Assembly (NCBI GenBank): GCA_020428895.1
Contig: JAGQLZ010000031.1
Coordinates: forward strand, 1-18,420
Direction of reading: 5' to 3'
DNA from: Candidatus Kaiserbacteria bacterium
Lineage (GTDB): Bacteria; Patescibacteriota; Minisyncoccia; Phycocordibacterales; UBA918
Length of the DNA stretch: 18,420 nt
Shown here one piece after another: positions 1 through 10,800 of this stretch. Positions within the stretch are counted from its first letter, which is position 1; every line of letters starts with the position of its first letter. The notes beneath the pieces were generated by a model, which saw only the letters and a program-made list of their open reading frames with translations, made no database searches and was not told the origin of the DNA. Made by a program: the position numbers and the translations under genes.

Positions 1-60
1 GAAAAAGAAAAAGTAAAACTGAAGATAACTCGAGATGCGCGTCGAAAACGTGTGTCATAA
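1..60 (+). CDS. C-terminal tail of an upstream gene (partial)
   Basis: Reading from base 1, the frame gives 19 codons and then TAA at 58-60. The tail is strongly basic: EKEKVKLKITRDARRKRVS. The start and most of the gene lie outside the window, so I cannot name the product. A Lys/Arg-rich tail would fit a nucleic-acid-binding or ribosome-associated protein, or simply a charged cytoplasmic end, but nothing decides between these. The next gene starts about 30 bases later on the same strand, so the two could be co-transcribed. It could also be a chance open stretch, because only 60 bases are visible. Confidence 0.5.
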   Translation, partial: EKEKVKLKITRDARRKRVS

Positions 61-90
61 TATAGAGATAAGAGAGGTATCCTGTTCATT

Positions 91-1611
91 TTGATCCTTA
101 GACAGTATATGGCTAAAGTAGGGCTAGTTGTTTGTCTGTTGTTTTTTGTATTTATCAACTATGCAAGCGCGGCTGATGTTTCTATTACTCCTAGTTCTGG
201 TTCGTACTCAGTAGGACAAACTTTTACTGCAACCATTAAAGCTCTTCCAGCTGGCGATAGCATAAACGCAGTAGAAGCTACTATTGGTTTTGATTCGACA
301 GTTTTACAAGTGGTTAGTGTTTCTAAAACTGGGTCGGCATTTTCTCTATGGACTACTGAACCTACCTTTTCTAATTCGGCTGGTACAATAACTTTTGGTG
401 GTGGTAGTCCAACTCCATTTTCGGCAAATTCAAATTTATTAAGTGTAACTTTCAGAACACTTTCAGCCGGACAAGGCACCGTTTCTTTCAATACTGCTTC
501 AGTTTTAGCAGCTGATGGTTTGGGCACTAATGTATTGGATAACAAAATTAATGCTACCTATACTGTGTCTGGTGCTGCAGTTCCAGAACCTGAGCCGGAA
601 CCAGTAAGTCAACCAGAACCGACAACTTCAAAACCTGAAGATAATGATGCCACTATTGCTTTTGGTGATCCACCACGAGCGCCAGAAGTTGGATCACAAG
701 CTTTTCTCGATCCCGAAATTTGGTATAACGTAACTGATGGAATATTTACTTGGACATTACCGTTTGACGTAAATGTTGTAGCAGTTGAAGTGGCTACTTC
801 ATCAGAAAATCAGCCAGAGGAAAACGAAGATGCGATTTATGATCCGCCAATTGAAGAATTTGTACTCTCTTCAGAGAACGTAAAAGACGGTATTCAATAT
901 TTAAGTATTAAATTCAAAAATCAAGTTGGATGGGGAACTGTATTGAATCGCAAGGTAATGATCGATACTACACCGCCTGAAAAATTCCCAATTAATGTTG
1001 TAGCCGCTAATAAGACCAATGCATTTCCTCGGTTAACTTTTGAGGCTACAGATAAAACTTCAGGAATTGCTAAGTATGTAATGTTCGTAGCAGATCGTGA
1101 ACCGTTTGAAATAACACCTGATGAAGCTAGAGTTGGTTACCTACTTAGCGATTTGATTGACGGTACATACACAGTCAAAGTAGTTGCATACGACATGGCT
1201 GGTAATACCATTGAGTCATCAGTAGCGGTGCTTATCATGGCTGGTTGGACACCGCCAGTTGAAGAAGAAGAGAAGTGGTCATTCTGGTCACTGTTTACCG
1301 GTACGAATCTGCTATTCTTATTCCTCTTTGTTGTTGTTTTGTTGCAGGGCATCTATATCTGGTTTGAGCGTAAGAAGCATCGTGAAAAAGAAGAAAAATT
1401 ACGTCGAGAAACTCGCGAAGTTCAAGACCAAATGGAAAAGATTTTTTCAGCCTTACGTGATGAAATTTACGACCAAATTAACACCATTACTAAACGAAAG
1501 AGATTATCTAAAAAAGAAAAAGAAGCTGTTGAAGGATTGAATCAAGCACTGGAAGTTTCTGAGACCTTGATTGAAAAGGAAATTAATGATGTAAAGTCAA
1601 TCTTAAAGTAA
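91..1611 (+). CDS. Cohesin-domain membrane protein with Ig-like domains and cytoplasmic coiled coil
   Basis: This is a 506-residue secreted, membrane-anchored protein. Residues 1-27 form a signal peptide: basic start, hydrophobic core VGLVVCLLFFVFI, and ASA cleavage motif before ADV. Residues about 28-160 look like a cohesin domain (ADVSITPSSGSYSVGQTF, then GFDSTVLQV and LLSVTFRTLSAGQGTVSF strands). In cellulosomes cohesins bind dockerins; in other bacteria they are general surface-binding modules. A PEPEPEP linker follows (164-183), then one or two Ig-like beta domains (about 200-385) with a DTTPP boundary motif at 292-296. One membrane helix lies at about 404-426. A Lys/Glu/Arg-rich coiled coil to the end is predicted inside the cell. 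The start is uncertain: TTG at 91 has an AGAGAGG tract at 71-77, rather far upstream, while ATG at 109 gives an equally good signal peptide. The partner is unknown; the neighbouring giant secreted protein is a candidate by position only. Confidence 0.9.
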   Translation: MILRQYMAKVGLVVCLLFFVFINYASAADVSITPSSGSYSVGQTFTATIKALPAGDSINAVEATIGFDSTVLQVVSVSKTGSAFSLWTTEPTFSNSAGTITFGGGSPTPFSANSNLLSVTFRTLSAGQGTVSFNTASVLAADGLGTNVLDNKINATYTVSGAAVPEPEPEPVSQPEPTTSKPEDNDATIAFGDPPRAPEVGSQAFLDPEIWYNVTDGIFTWTLPFDVNVVAVEVATSSENQPEENEDAIYDPPIEEFVLSSENVKDGIQYLSIKFKNQVGWGTVLNRKVMIDTTPPEKFPINVVAANKTNAFPRLTFEATDKTSGIAKYVMFVADREPFEITPDEARVGYLLSDLIDGTYTVKVVAYDMAGNTIESSVAVLIMAGWTPPVEEEEKWSFWSLFTGTNLLFLFLFVVVLLQGIYIWFERKKHREKEEKLRRETREVQDQMEKIFSALRDEIYDQINTITKRKRLSKKEKEAVEGLNQALEVSETLIEKEINDVKSILK

Positions 1612-1640
1612 ATTATCGATTAAATCCCCATAAATTATAT

Positions 1641-1676
1641 TTATACCGCGCAATGCTAGTATCATGCGCGGTATAA
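1641..1676 (+). terminator. Intergenic hairpin, possible terminator of the cohesin gene
   Basis: TTATACCGCGCA (1641-1652) pairs perfectly with TGCGCGGTATAA (1665-1676), giving a 12-bp stem with a 12-base loop, 29 bases after the TAA of the cohesin gene. The core is GC-rich in an AT-rich setting, which is typical of an intrinsic terminator. However, the trailing T-run is weak (TTTATAATG) and the right arm runs almost into the next start codon. It may instead be an operator-like palindrome or a hairpin at the 5' end of the next mRNA. Confidence 0.45.
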
Positions 1677-1677
1677 T
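1672..1677 (+). promoter_or_regulatory. Perfect -10 hexamer TATAAT just before the giant gene
   Basis: TATAAT sits at 1672-1677, inside the right arm of the intergenic hairpin. With normal spacing, transcription would begin at about 1683-1685, that is on or next to the ATG at 1683. That would make the message leaderless, which agrees with the lack of a Shine-Dalgarno sequence upstream of this ATG. No good -35 box is visible 16-18 bases upstream, so the call is tentative. AT-rich sequence also produces such hexamers by chance. Confidence 0.35.
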
Positions 1678-1682
1678 TTATA

Positions 1683-1815
1683 ATGAGCAGAAATTCTACC
1701 TGCTTGTTAATTAGTGTGATAAGAAATTGTTATAAAAACAATCTAGTTTTAAAGTTTGGAGGTCTATCGGCTTTGTTTATAGTCGGTACGTCTTTTGTGT
1801 TTGCGGCGGTAATTG
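1683..1815 (+). other. Signal sequence of the giant protein
   Basis: The first 44 residues have a long, mildly basic n-region and a hydrophobic core at residues about 25-42, ending FVFAA before VIDR. This supports Sec export. Cleavage after residue 41 or 42 is likely but not certain. If uncleaved, it would serve as an N-terminal anchor. Confidence 0.75.
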
Positions 1816-4800
1816 ATCGGACTGAATATATCGAAGATAAACTATTGATCGTTCCTTCTTTCGCTACCTCAACTAGCTGGTCTAATGTTAATGAAGTCTT
1901 GGTGAATGATGTTTCTGAAGATTCTTTATACGATGACTTTTCCAACAAGAACAGCGCTAGATTACAAATGACTGCACTTTTTGAGCAGGAGTCCTTTAAT
2001 TCTTTAGATGAAGATAATTTTGACATAGATGATCAGAGTAGCGGTGTTTCTTCTAACAATGAATCTGAATCAGAAAATGATGTTTCCGAAGATGAAAGAG
2101 ACGCTGAAATTATTGAAGAGACAATAGAAACTGAAACCGAAGTTGAACAAACAGAAGTGACTGACAGTGAACCAGAAATACAACCAGAGACAGAAGATTC
2201 AGTAGGTGAAGTTGAAGAAAATTTAGAAGAAGTTTTAGATGACGAGATTGAAGATGTGGATTCTGAAAATGAGGCATCAGAAGAACCAATATCTTTTTCA
2301 GTTCCAGCATACAAAATTTCGCCGTTTAAATACATCATTGGTACATTTGCTTTCATGCAACAAGCAACTACAGTGCCTGTTACCACTGACGTGTCAGAAG
2401 CCCTTACCTCAGAAAGTGAAGAGGGTAATAATAATGAAGAGATCATTGAACCTTTGATTGAAGAGGAGATTGTTGAACAGGAAACTCAAGTTTCAACATC
2501 TTCTTTTGATACCACGTCTGCTGTAGCAGAAGAAAATGAATATGAAGAATCTGAAATTGATAGTAATAATGATATTGAATCAGAACAAGATATTAATTTT
2601 GATGAAGAGATTTTATTTTCTACAACTACCGATGATGTAATTGATGATGTAATTGATGATGTAGTAACTTCAACTGATGAATATGTTGAAGAAGAAATTA
2701 TTGACAACTCCTCAATCTTTTCAAATTTAAATTTTGCTTCAAGTAGCGCTCCCTGTAGAGAAGAAGATGGTTGTCAGAAACATCATTTGATAATTAGTGA
2801 TTTTTCAGTACCAACTTTAGAGAACAATAATAAATTAACTGATTTACAGCTTCGATTATCTTTAGCAGCACAGCCAAAATATGAGGAGGTTGATAGTGTG
2901 CAAAGAATAATAATTAGTTATCGATATGGTTCAGATGCAAATTGGTCTACCGCTGTTGAATTTGACTCAACTGAAGAGATTTCAAATAGCATGAACAATG
3001 GTTATCAGTTAGTTTCCTTGCCAACTCCAAGACAAATGAGCCAATTAGAATCTTTAGAGATTCGAATAACATATGAAGGTGACCCAAGAGATGCTCATAA
3101 TATTTATGTAGATGCTGTTTGGCTAGAGGCTTTTGCCGGAAGATTTTTTGAACCAGAGTATGATGTTGAATCTACTGATGAAATTGGTTATCAACGTGAA
3201 TTAGATATGCCAAAGTTGAACGACTTACGGTTTGCTAATGATGATTTTACTGCTAATGAATTACCTTTCTTCAACTTAAAATATAATTCTCAACAAGGTT
3301 TGATTGAAAGAACTTTTGAATCTTGGTTTGTAAATAAGAGACAATTTGAAATTCAGAAAGTAGAGCTGGTACACCCTTCTGGAAAACGTATTTCCATGGA
3401 TTATGACATTAATTATCGTGATAAAGGCGAATGGTCTCTTGAGTTTTTGCGTTATCCGCAACAAATTCAACCAGGTAAATACAAACTAGAAATTTCAATT
3501 AATGAAGACGATGAGTTGTATGTAGATAGCTTCGAGTTTTATTGGGGAGTACTGGCTGTCAATACTACTAAGAGTATGTATTTAGAGAATGAAGATGTTG
3601 ATTTTCATTTAGCAGCATTGACAGATTCAGGTGATACCATCTGTGATGCTGATTTACAGTTACAGGTAATCACACCATCTTCTGAAATTCACGATATTTC
3701 AGTTGAGCAGTCAGGTTATTGTGGTGATAATAATGTTACTGACGAACCAGATTATATTGCTGATTTTGCAGATACCGATGAGATTGGAACTTATCAGATT
3801 TTATTACAGCATTTCAATAAAGCTGGTAAGGTGGTTCATAAATCTCGCGATCGATTTGAAGTAAGAGAGTTTGTTCCTTATGAAATTGAACGTACTGCTC
3901 CAACTCGAATTTATCCGCCAGCTCCGTATAGAGTTTCTTTAAACATTAAAGCTAATCGTTCTTATGAAGGAGACATTATCGAACGAGTGCCGGCTGGATT
4001 TATAATTGATGATTATGGTGAGGCTACTTTAGCCACTTATCCATCTCATACAGAAATTATTTGGCATAACGTTGTTTTAGAGGAAGGGGATGAGCTCAAA
4101 TTATCTTATAAATTTGATGCTCCAGATATAAGTCCTTACATGTTCTTACTTGGTCCTCTAAACATGGATGGTTTTAAAGAAATCAGGCGTTGGCAAATTG
4201 CTTCTGATGCCTTAGGTGCTATTGCTACCTTGTATGGAAATCAAACAACTAATGGTACTGAACTAAACGATACTACAGTTGCTCCAATGGTATGGGCCAC
4301 CAGTACTTTTGATTCCTACTATTTTAATCATTCTACTAGTACTGATTCAACAAAATTATTTATCCAACGTGATGGTGACTACGCTTTTTCTGTTTCGTTA
4401 CCACTTTTACGAACCGATACAGACTCTGGTCGCGCTAGGTGGGGAGCAGAAATTAGAATTAATGGCGTAGTATACGAAACGGGTTATGCTCGCAGTGGCT
4501 ATGTTCGTGGTCAAAATAATCAATTTGAATCATCAAGTAATGGATATTTCTTTATTCCTGATATGCAGAAAGACGATGAGGTTGAAATTTATGTGGAACT
4601 ATTAACCACTCTTGATACTGGCATAACAGCTGAAATAAGTGGATCCGCTCAACTTTTAGCCGAATATATTTCCCCAGGTGAAAATGTGTTTGCGGCAACC
4701 TCTACTCAGCCAATCGGCACAACTACCTTGAATCAAATCACTGCTAACGAAATGGTTTGGATTGAGCAACGTCAAGATAGTGGTTTTTTACATTCAAATA

Positions 4801-7800
4801 CTATCAGTCCTGAAGATATAACCATCGTTAATCCCGGTGAATATTTTGTTACTATCAATATTCCTGTTACCACTCCAGAAACAACTAACACAAGACATAA
4901 TATTTTAGGTCGAGTACTACTTGATGGAGTAGAAGTGCCTGGTGGACAATTTTCTCAAGGTTACTTACGTGGTCCAGATCAATCCAGTGATGGAGACGCA
5001 TCTATGCATTGGTCAGGGGTAATTATATCGACTACCACAAGTCAAGTACTTTCCATTAGTGTTGAACGTGAGGCTGACAGTGGTCAAGTTTATGTTACTC
5101 CGGGAACATCTGCTTCAATTTACATTCAAGAATTACCATCCAGTGACGTGATTATGGTGACTGGTACACAACTAGTAACTAATTCAGACGAATGGAACCC
5201 AGCGGTTTCTTCAAGTATTGAATGGGAAGGTAGAAGTATTTACGACGCTACTGCTTATGATCATTCAACCACTAGTAATCCAAATGAAGTTGAGATTTTA
5301 GTAGCCGGCGATTACTTTATATCTTTTAATGCCGCCTTTACCAACGGTGATTCTCGTAATAACCCAATTGCTAAGATTTATATTGATGGTGTACCAGTTG
5401 AAGGTGTTGAGGTAAAACATGGTTACCAGCGAGACGCTGAAGGTCATGAGGACAGTTCTCTTTCGTTTACGTATTTACTTGAAAATGTTAGCGCCAACTC
5501 TGTTTTAACAGTATATATGGAGCGAGAAGGTAATACTGGCGCAGTTGATGATGCTACTGAAGCGATGTTGATGTTATGGAAAAAAGCTGAACTTGATTTA
5601 CGACCTGATACCTTTACCTTTTTTGACACCCCTTTTGATAACATACGTTTTGCATCGACAACTCCTATCTTTGAATTCCAAACTGATGATCCTGACGGAG
5701 TTTCAGATATTCAATATCAGTTTTCGATTTCGACTTCTTCAAGTTTTACTTCTTCAACCACCAGAACCTCCGGCGTAGATAGTGGTTTTAGTAATCTTGA
5801 TACACCAGTTGATACCTCACCATTTACTGAAGGTGAACAGATTAGATTTGCTTTACAGTCCGCAGATTCATTATTGGATAACACAACATATTATTGGCGA
5901 GTTAGAGCAAAAGATACTGACGGCTCTGATCAATGGGGTTCTTGGTCGGCATCACAAAGTCTAACGGTTGACTCTGGAGCCAGTACGCCTTTCTGGTTTC
6001 AGACCCTTGATGGCCAATTTGAATCTAACACTTTAGTAACAGCTAGAAGTTCTGGTAACGATAGTGCTGAAGTAGATGTGGTCGCCAACAGGGACATATT
6101 AGCTGTTTATGCAGAAGGTACTTTATCAACCCCACATTACACTATTTGGGATGGAACAATTTGGAGTTATGAGCAAGATGCACTAAATACTAATTCAAGC
6201 ATTGAATGGCTTGAGACCGAAGCGGCTACTACCAGAGATGAATACACTTTGGTTACTCAGGGTACAGATGGTCATGTAAATGCTCAGATATACAATGCTA
6301 CTACTTCTTCTTGGGGTAATATTCTGGAATTAACAACTACTTCGGCCTCAACATCAATTCGTGGAATTGATGTTGCTTATGAATCATTATCAGGAAACGC
6401 CATGGTGGTCACCTGTTCTGGTGGAGCAGATCCAGTGTACGCATATTGGGACGGTTCAAGTTGGAGTAGTGTTGATACCATTAATGTTACAGCTAGTGAT
6501 CAGTGTCAGCATATTAGATTAGCAGCTGATCCAACTTCAAATGAAATTATTTTAGTACAAAGAGGAGTGACTGGTAATTTCGAAGCGTTGGTTTGGAATG
6601 GTACAAGTTGGGGCGATGCAGTTCTGGTTGGAGTAGCTCCTTCTGGTAACACTAATAACTGGCACGCACTTAACTCGACTGTTGTTTATGAAGAGTCTGG
6701 AGATCAGGCATTGGTCGTGACAGCAGATGGAAATGACAACGAGTTTGTATATACAACTTGGGATGGCGATGAGTGGTCTACTGTTTTGAATGTACCTCAT
6801 GATGCTGATTATGAAACAGGAGTTTTGAAAGCTGATGAGGGCAGTGATCAAGTGGCTTTATGTATGATTGATAGTGCCAGTGATGCTCAAGTTATTCTCT
6901 GGGATGGATCAGCTTGGGGGTCGTTTAATGAGCTAACAGCAACTGCTAATACATGGCTTGGTCGGGCAATTGACTGTGAATGGGAGACTTTAGCTGGACG
7001 TGATGGTTATTTGATGGTTGCATATTCTGATACTGGTGTTGATGGTGATTATCATCAAGTTTGGAATGGTTCAACTTGGTCGGGAGAACAAGCTGGTTCA
7101 AACATTAATGATTCTTATTATGTGCAAACTGAACGAGCTGGTGACGGCACGATTGTAGCTTTTCATTTTATGGATGAAGGTGCTGATGAGCTCTATAACA
7201 CTGATTGGAATGGTTCAGAGTGGAGTGATTATGGCACTATTGAAACTGATCCAGCTCAAATCAACACTAATCCTAGACAAGAAACTTTCTCTCTTTCTGC
7301 TAAAAGATATCAATCGGCGGTTGGTGTTGTAACTACTGCACCGATTGATTTTACTGATGTACCAGACCAGCCAACGTGGGGTGATCTTTCATTCAATGCC
7401 ACTGAACCTTCTGGTGCTAGTGTGCGAGTTCGATTGCTTTATTCAGACGCTGGCACTTGCGATGCTTATATACCTAATGGTGTTTTGTCAGGTAATACTG
7501 CTGGATTCCTAGCCTCTACCACACCGATTGATCTTTCTGGTTTAAGCACCACAACCTATGACCAGATTTGTCTTGAAGCCACCATTAACCTGTCAGGTAG
7601 TCAGTCCGGACAACTAGAAGATTGGACTCTAACATGGGAAAGAACACCAAAACTTGAACAGTATGCCTATCGTTGGTATGACAATATTTCTAATTTTACT
7701 CCAGTTGACCCATGGCCAGTTGGTGGAAACGATTTGTCTGAAAACCAAGCGATTAGTAGTGAGTACGCAATTAATGATGGTGAAGAGTTGCGTCTGCGCA

Positions 7801-10800
7801 TGTCACTTAAAAACAGTAATATTGCTTTAGGTACCTCAACCAATAGTTTTGCTTTACAATATTCAGCTAATAATTCCTGTTCCATGGCGACTGACTGGTA
7901 TGACGTTGGAGAATTAGGTAGTACGACCGCACTTTGGCGGGGTTACGCAAACGCCATTGTCGGAAGCGATTGGTATAGCGGTAGTTGGAATCGTAGAATT
8001 GAGATAACTATTGATAGTTCAAATGTAGATGATGACCTGACTGACTTCCCAGTTTTTGTCGATTTAGCTGATTTGCCGAATAGTTTCTTTAATAACGTTC
8101 AGAATGATGGGGATGACATACGTATCACTGAAGATGACGGCTTAACAGAATTACCGTTTGAGTTGGTAGAAATTAATACCGGAACAAAGTCTGGAGAGTT
8201 GTACTTTAAGCCAGATTTGATTTCTTCTACAACCGACAGTTCATTCTTTATTTACTATGATAATAGCGGAGCTTCTGGTTACAGCGCTGGTCATACATAT
8301 GGTTCAGATAATGTTTGGGATAGTAATTACCAAGCTGTTTATCACTTCTCTGATACTCCAACCGGATCTTTTGGTGATATTACAAACAGTGCCGACAGTA
8401 GTGGATCAAACGATGCAACTTTTGGTGGAACTATCACTGGCGGAACTGTGGCTGCCGGTGTTGCTGGTAGTGGTTATGATTTTAATAATAGTAACAACAG
8501 TATTACTACTCCAGATTTTGTTGGCGGGGCGACAGATTTTACGATCTCTTATTGGATTGAAGACCCAACCTATAATGACGATCGAGTTATAAATGGTGGT
8601 GGTGCTTATTCAGTTTTAATATGGCCAGATAATGATAATGGTCTTGATTGTTTGGTGAACAGCACTTCTAATCGTGCCAATAACGGTGGTGGCGGTAATG
8701 GAGATAATCTAACCGGCTGGGTATTACATACTTGTACATACGATAGTACAACAATTCGAAACTATGCTAACGGTGACCCTTCAGGAACTGATACTTATAC
8801 TGGAGCTGTTTCAGATCCCGGTAGTACCAATGTTATTGGTAGTGATGGTTCTCGCTGGATGGAAGAAGTTTTGGATGAAGTTCGTTTTTCAAATATTGCT
8901 AGATCTGCAGAATGGATTAGTACAGAATATAACAACCTCATAAATCCAACTGGATTTTATGATGTTTCTTCTGAAGAATTGGTTAGTGATGGTCGCCAGA
9001 TACCATCTACTTTACTTACCGATTCAACTAAAGCTGAAACTTACGAAGAGGAAAATGACGCAGGTCCAAACTACAATGGTCTTCAAGTAGATGATATCGC
9101 AGAATGGGATTGGGTGATTGAAAACAATGGTGCAGCTGCCGGTACAAATTATTGTTTCAGAATGGTAAGAGATGACAGAAGTATTTTGGATACTTACACT
9201 CAATATCCGCAATTGATTACCAATGGTCCACCAGATGCTCCAACTTTGTCTGCGCCGTTTGACAATGAACAATTTGCTTCTAGTACACCTTGGTTTGAGT
9301 TCTCAGCAGTCGATGATGTTGGTGATGAAGTGGATTATCAAATACAAGTTGATGATGATTATAATTTTAGTGATCCAGTTATTATTGATAAAAATTCAGT
9401 CACCAATTTCTTACAGTTTGAATCATTATCAGATTCTGGTGACAAGAGTCCGTTTGATTCTGGTTCGTTAATTCGCTTTACGCCAATTACGGCGCTTAGT
9501 GACAACACTACCTATTATTGGAGAGTGCGAGCGCAAGATCCTAATGCGTCTGGTGTTTATGGTGAATGGTCTACCCCGTATAGTTTCCGTCGTGATTCTG
9601 GAACCACTATTACTACGTGGCATCAGCGCACCGAAGAACAATTTGCTACCGATGATCATGTCGATACAGAACCAAATGCTGCTGATGACGTTCGCTTGGT
9701 AAGTGGGGCTACTAATGGTACTACTACTAGCTCGGCCATAGATTTTGATGATGTCGATGTTGGTAATGCGTGGGGTCAGTTTAGCTTTAATAACACATTG
9801 GGTGGACAAAATATTACTTACCATATCGAATATCAAGTATCAGGAAATAATTGGGATCTTATTCCAAATGAGGCACTACCCGGTAATATTGCAGGTTATA
9901 CCAGCTCGCCAGTAAATCTAGTAACCTTAGATACTGATACCTATAACAAGATTAGACTAGTGGCGGTCTTTAGTGGTTCTGGCAGTAACCCACAATTAGA
10001 TGATTGGACAGTGACTTGGGGTCAAAGAGTTGAACAACCAACTCATGAAAATCCTTTTGATAATGCCAAAGTAGCCACTACTTCCCCAACGTTGTTATTT
10101 GTTACATTTGATCCAGAAAGTGATGACTTACAGTATGAATTACAAATATCTACCTCTTCAAGCTTTGCTGCTTCTTCCACTTTCGTTTCTGGAGTAGATG
10201 CTGGTTTTAGAAACACTGCTTCGTCTACTGATACCTCACCATTTATTTCTGGTGATACTATTGCTTATGACATACAGTCTACATTAACCAGTAGTTCTAC
10301 TTACTGGTGGCGAGTGCGTGCTCGCGACCCATTAGGTGACAATGTGTATTCACGATGGAGTGATCCAGAAAGTTTTACAATTGATGAGTCAATCACAGTT
10401 TCTACTTGGTATCAAACAACAGGTGACCAATTTGATACTGATTCATTGTTAGACATTGAAACTAGTACTAGTTCAGCTAAAATTACTTCAATTTTACGAG
10501 AAGCCATGGTGGCTTATGGTGAACTTGGTTCATTAGCACCTAGATACCGCAAATGGAATGGATCGGCTTGGGGAGATGAAGGAACTGCTGCCAGCATTGG
10601 TGCCTTGGTTGAGTGGGCTTCACTAGAAGCTAACCCGATTCGGGATGAGTATGCATTAGGAACTTTTGATGACGCTAATGATTTTAATTTCCAAATTTAC
10701 AATGGTGTAAATTCTACTTGGGGTAATCTTTTTGAAACTGGTGTTGAATATGATTATATCGAAAATAGCCGCGGATTTGATTTGGCCTACGAACAGATAT

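Noticed and set aside
159..545. 128-codon open frame on the minus strand inside the cohesin gene
   Set aside because: It lies wholly opposite a clear cohesin domain and shows no recognisable protein features.
1758..1775. GGAGGT with TTG at 1773 as an alternative start of the giant protein
   Set aside because: It would remove the basic n-region and half of the signal sequence; ATG at 1683 gives a complete signal peptide.
2033..2446. Ser-rich open frame on the minus strand
   Set aside because: It is the antisense of GAA/GAT/TCA-rich codons of the acidic stalk; Ser-rich low complexity with no start signal.
8257..8592. Hydrophobic 111-codon frame on the plus strand
   Set aside because: It is a +1-shifted reading of the DUF2341-LamG region; the Leu/Ile/Val richness is produced by the shifted Thr/Ser/Asp codons.
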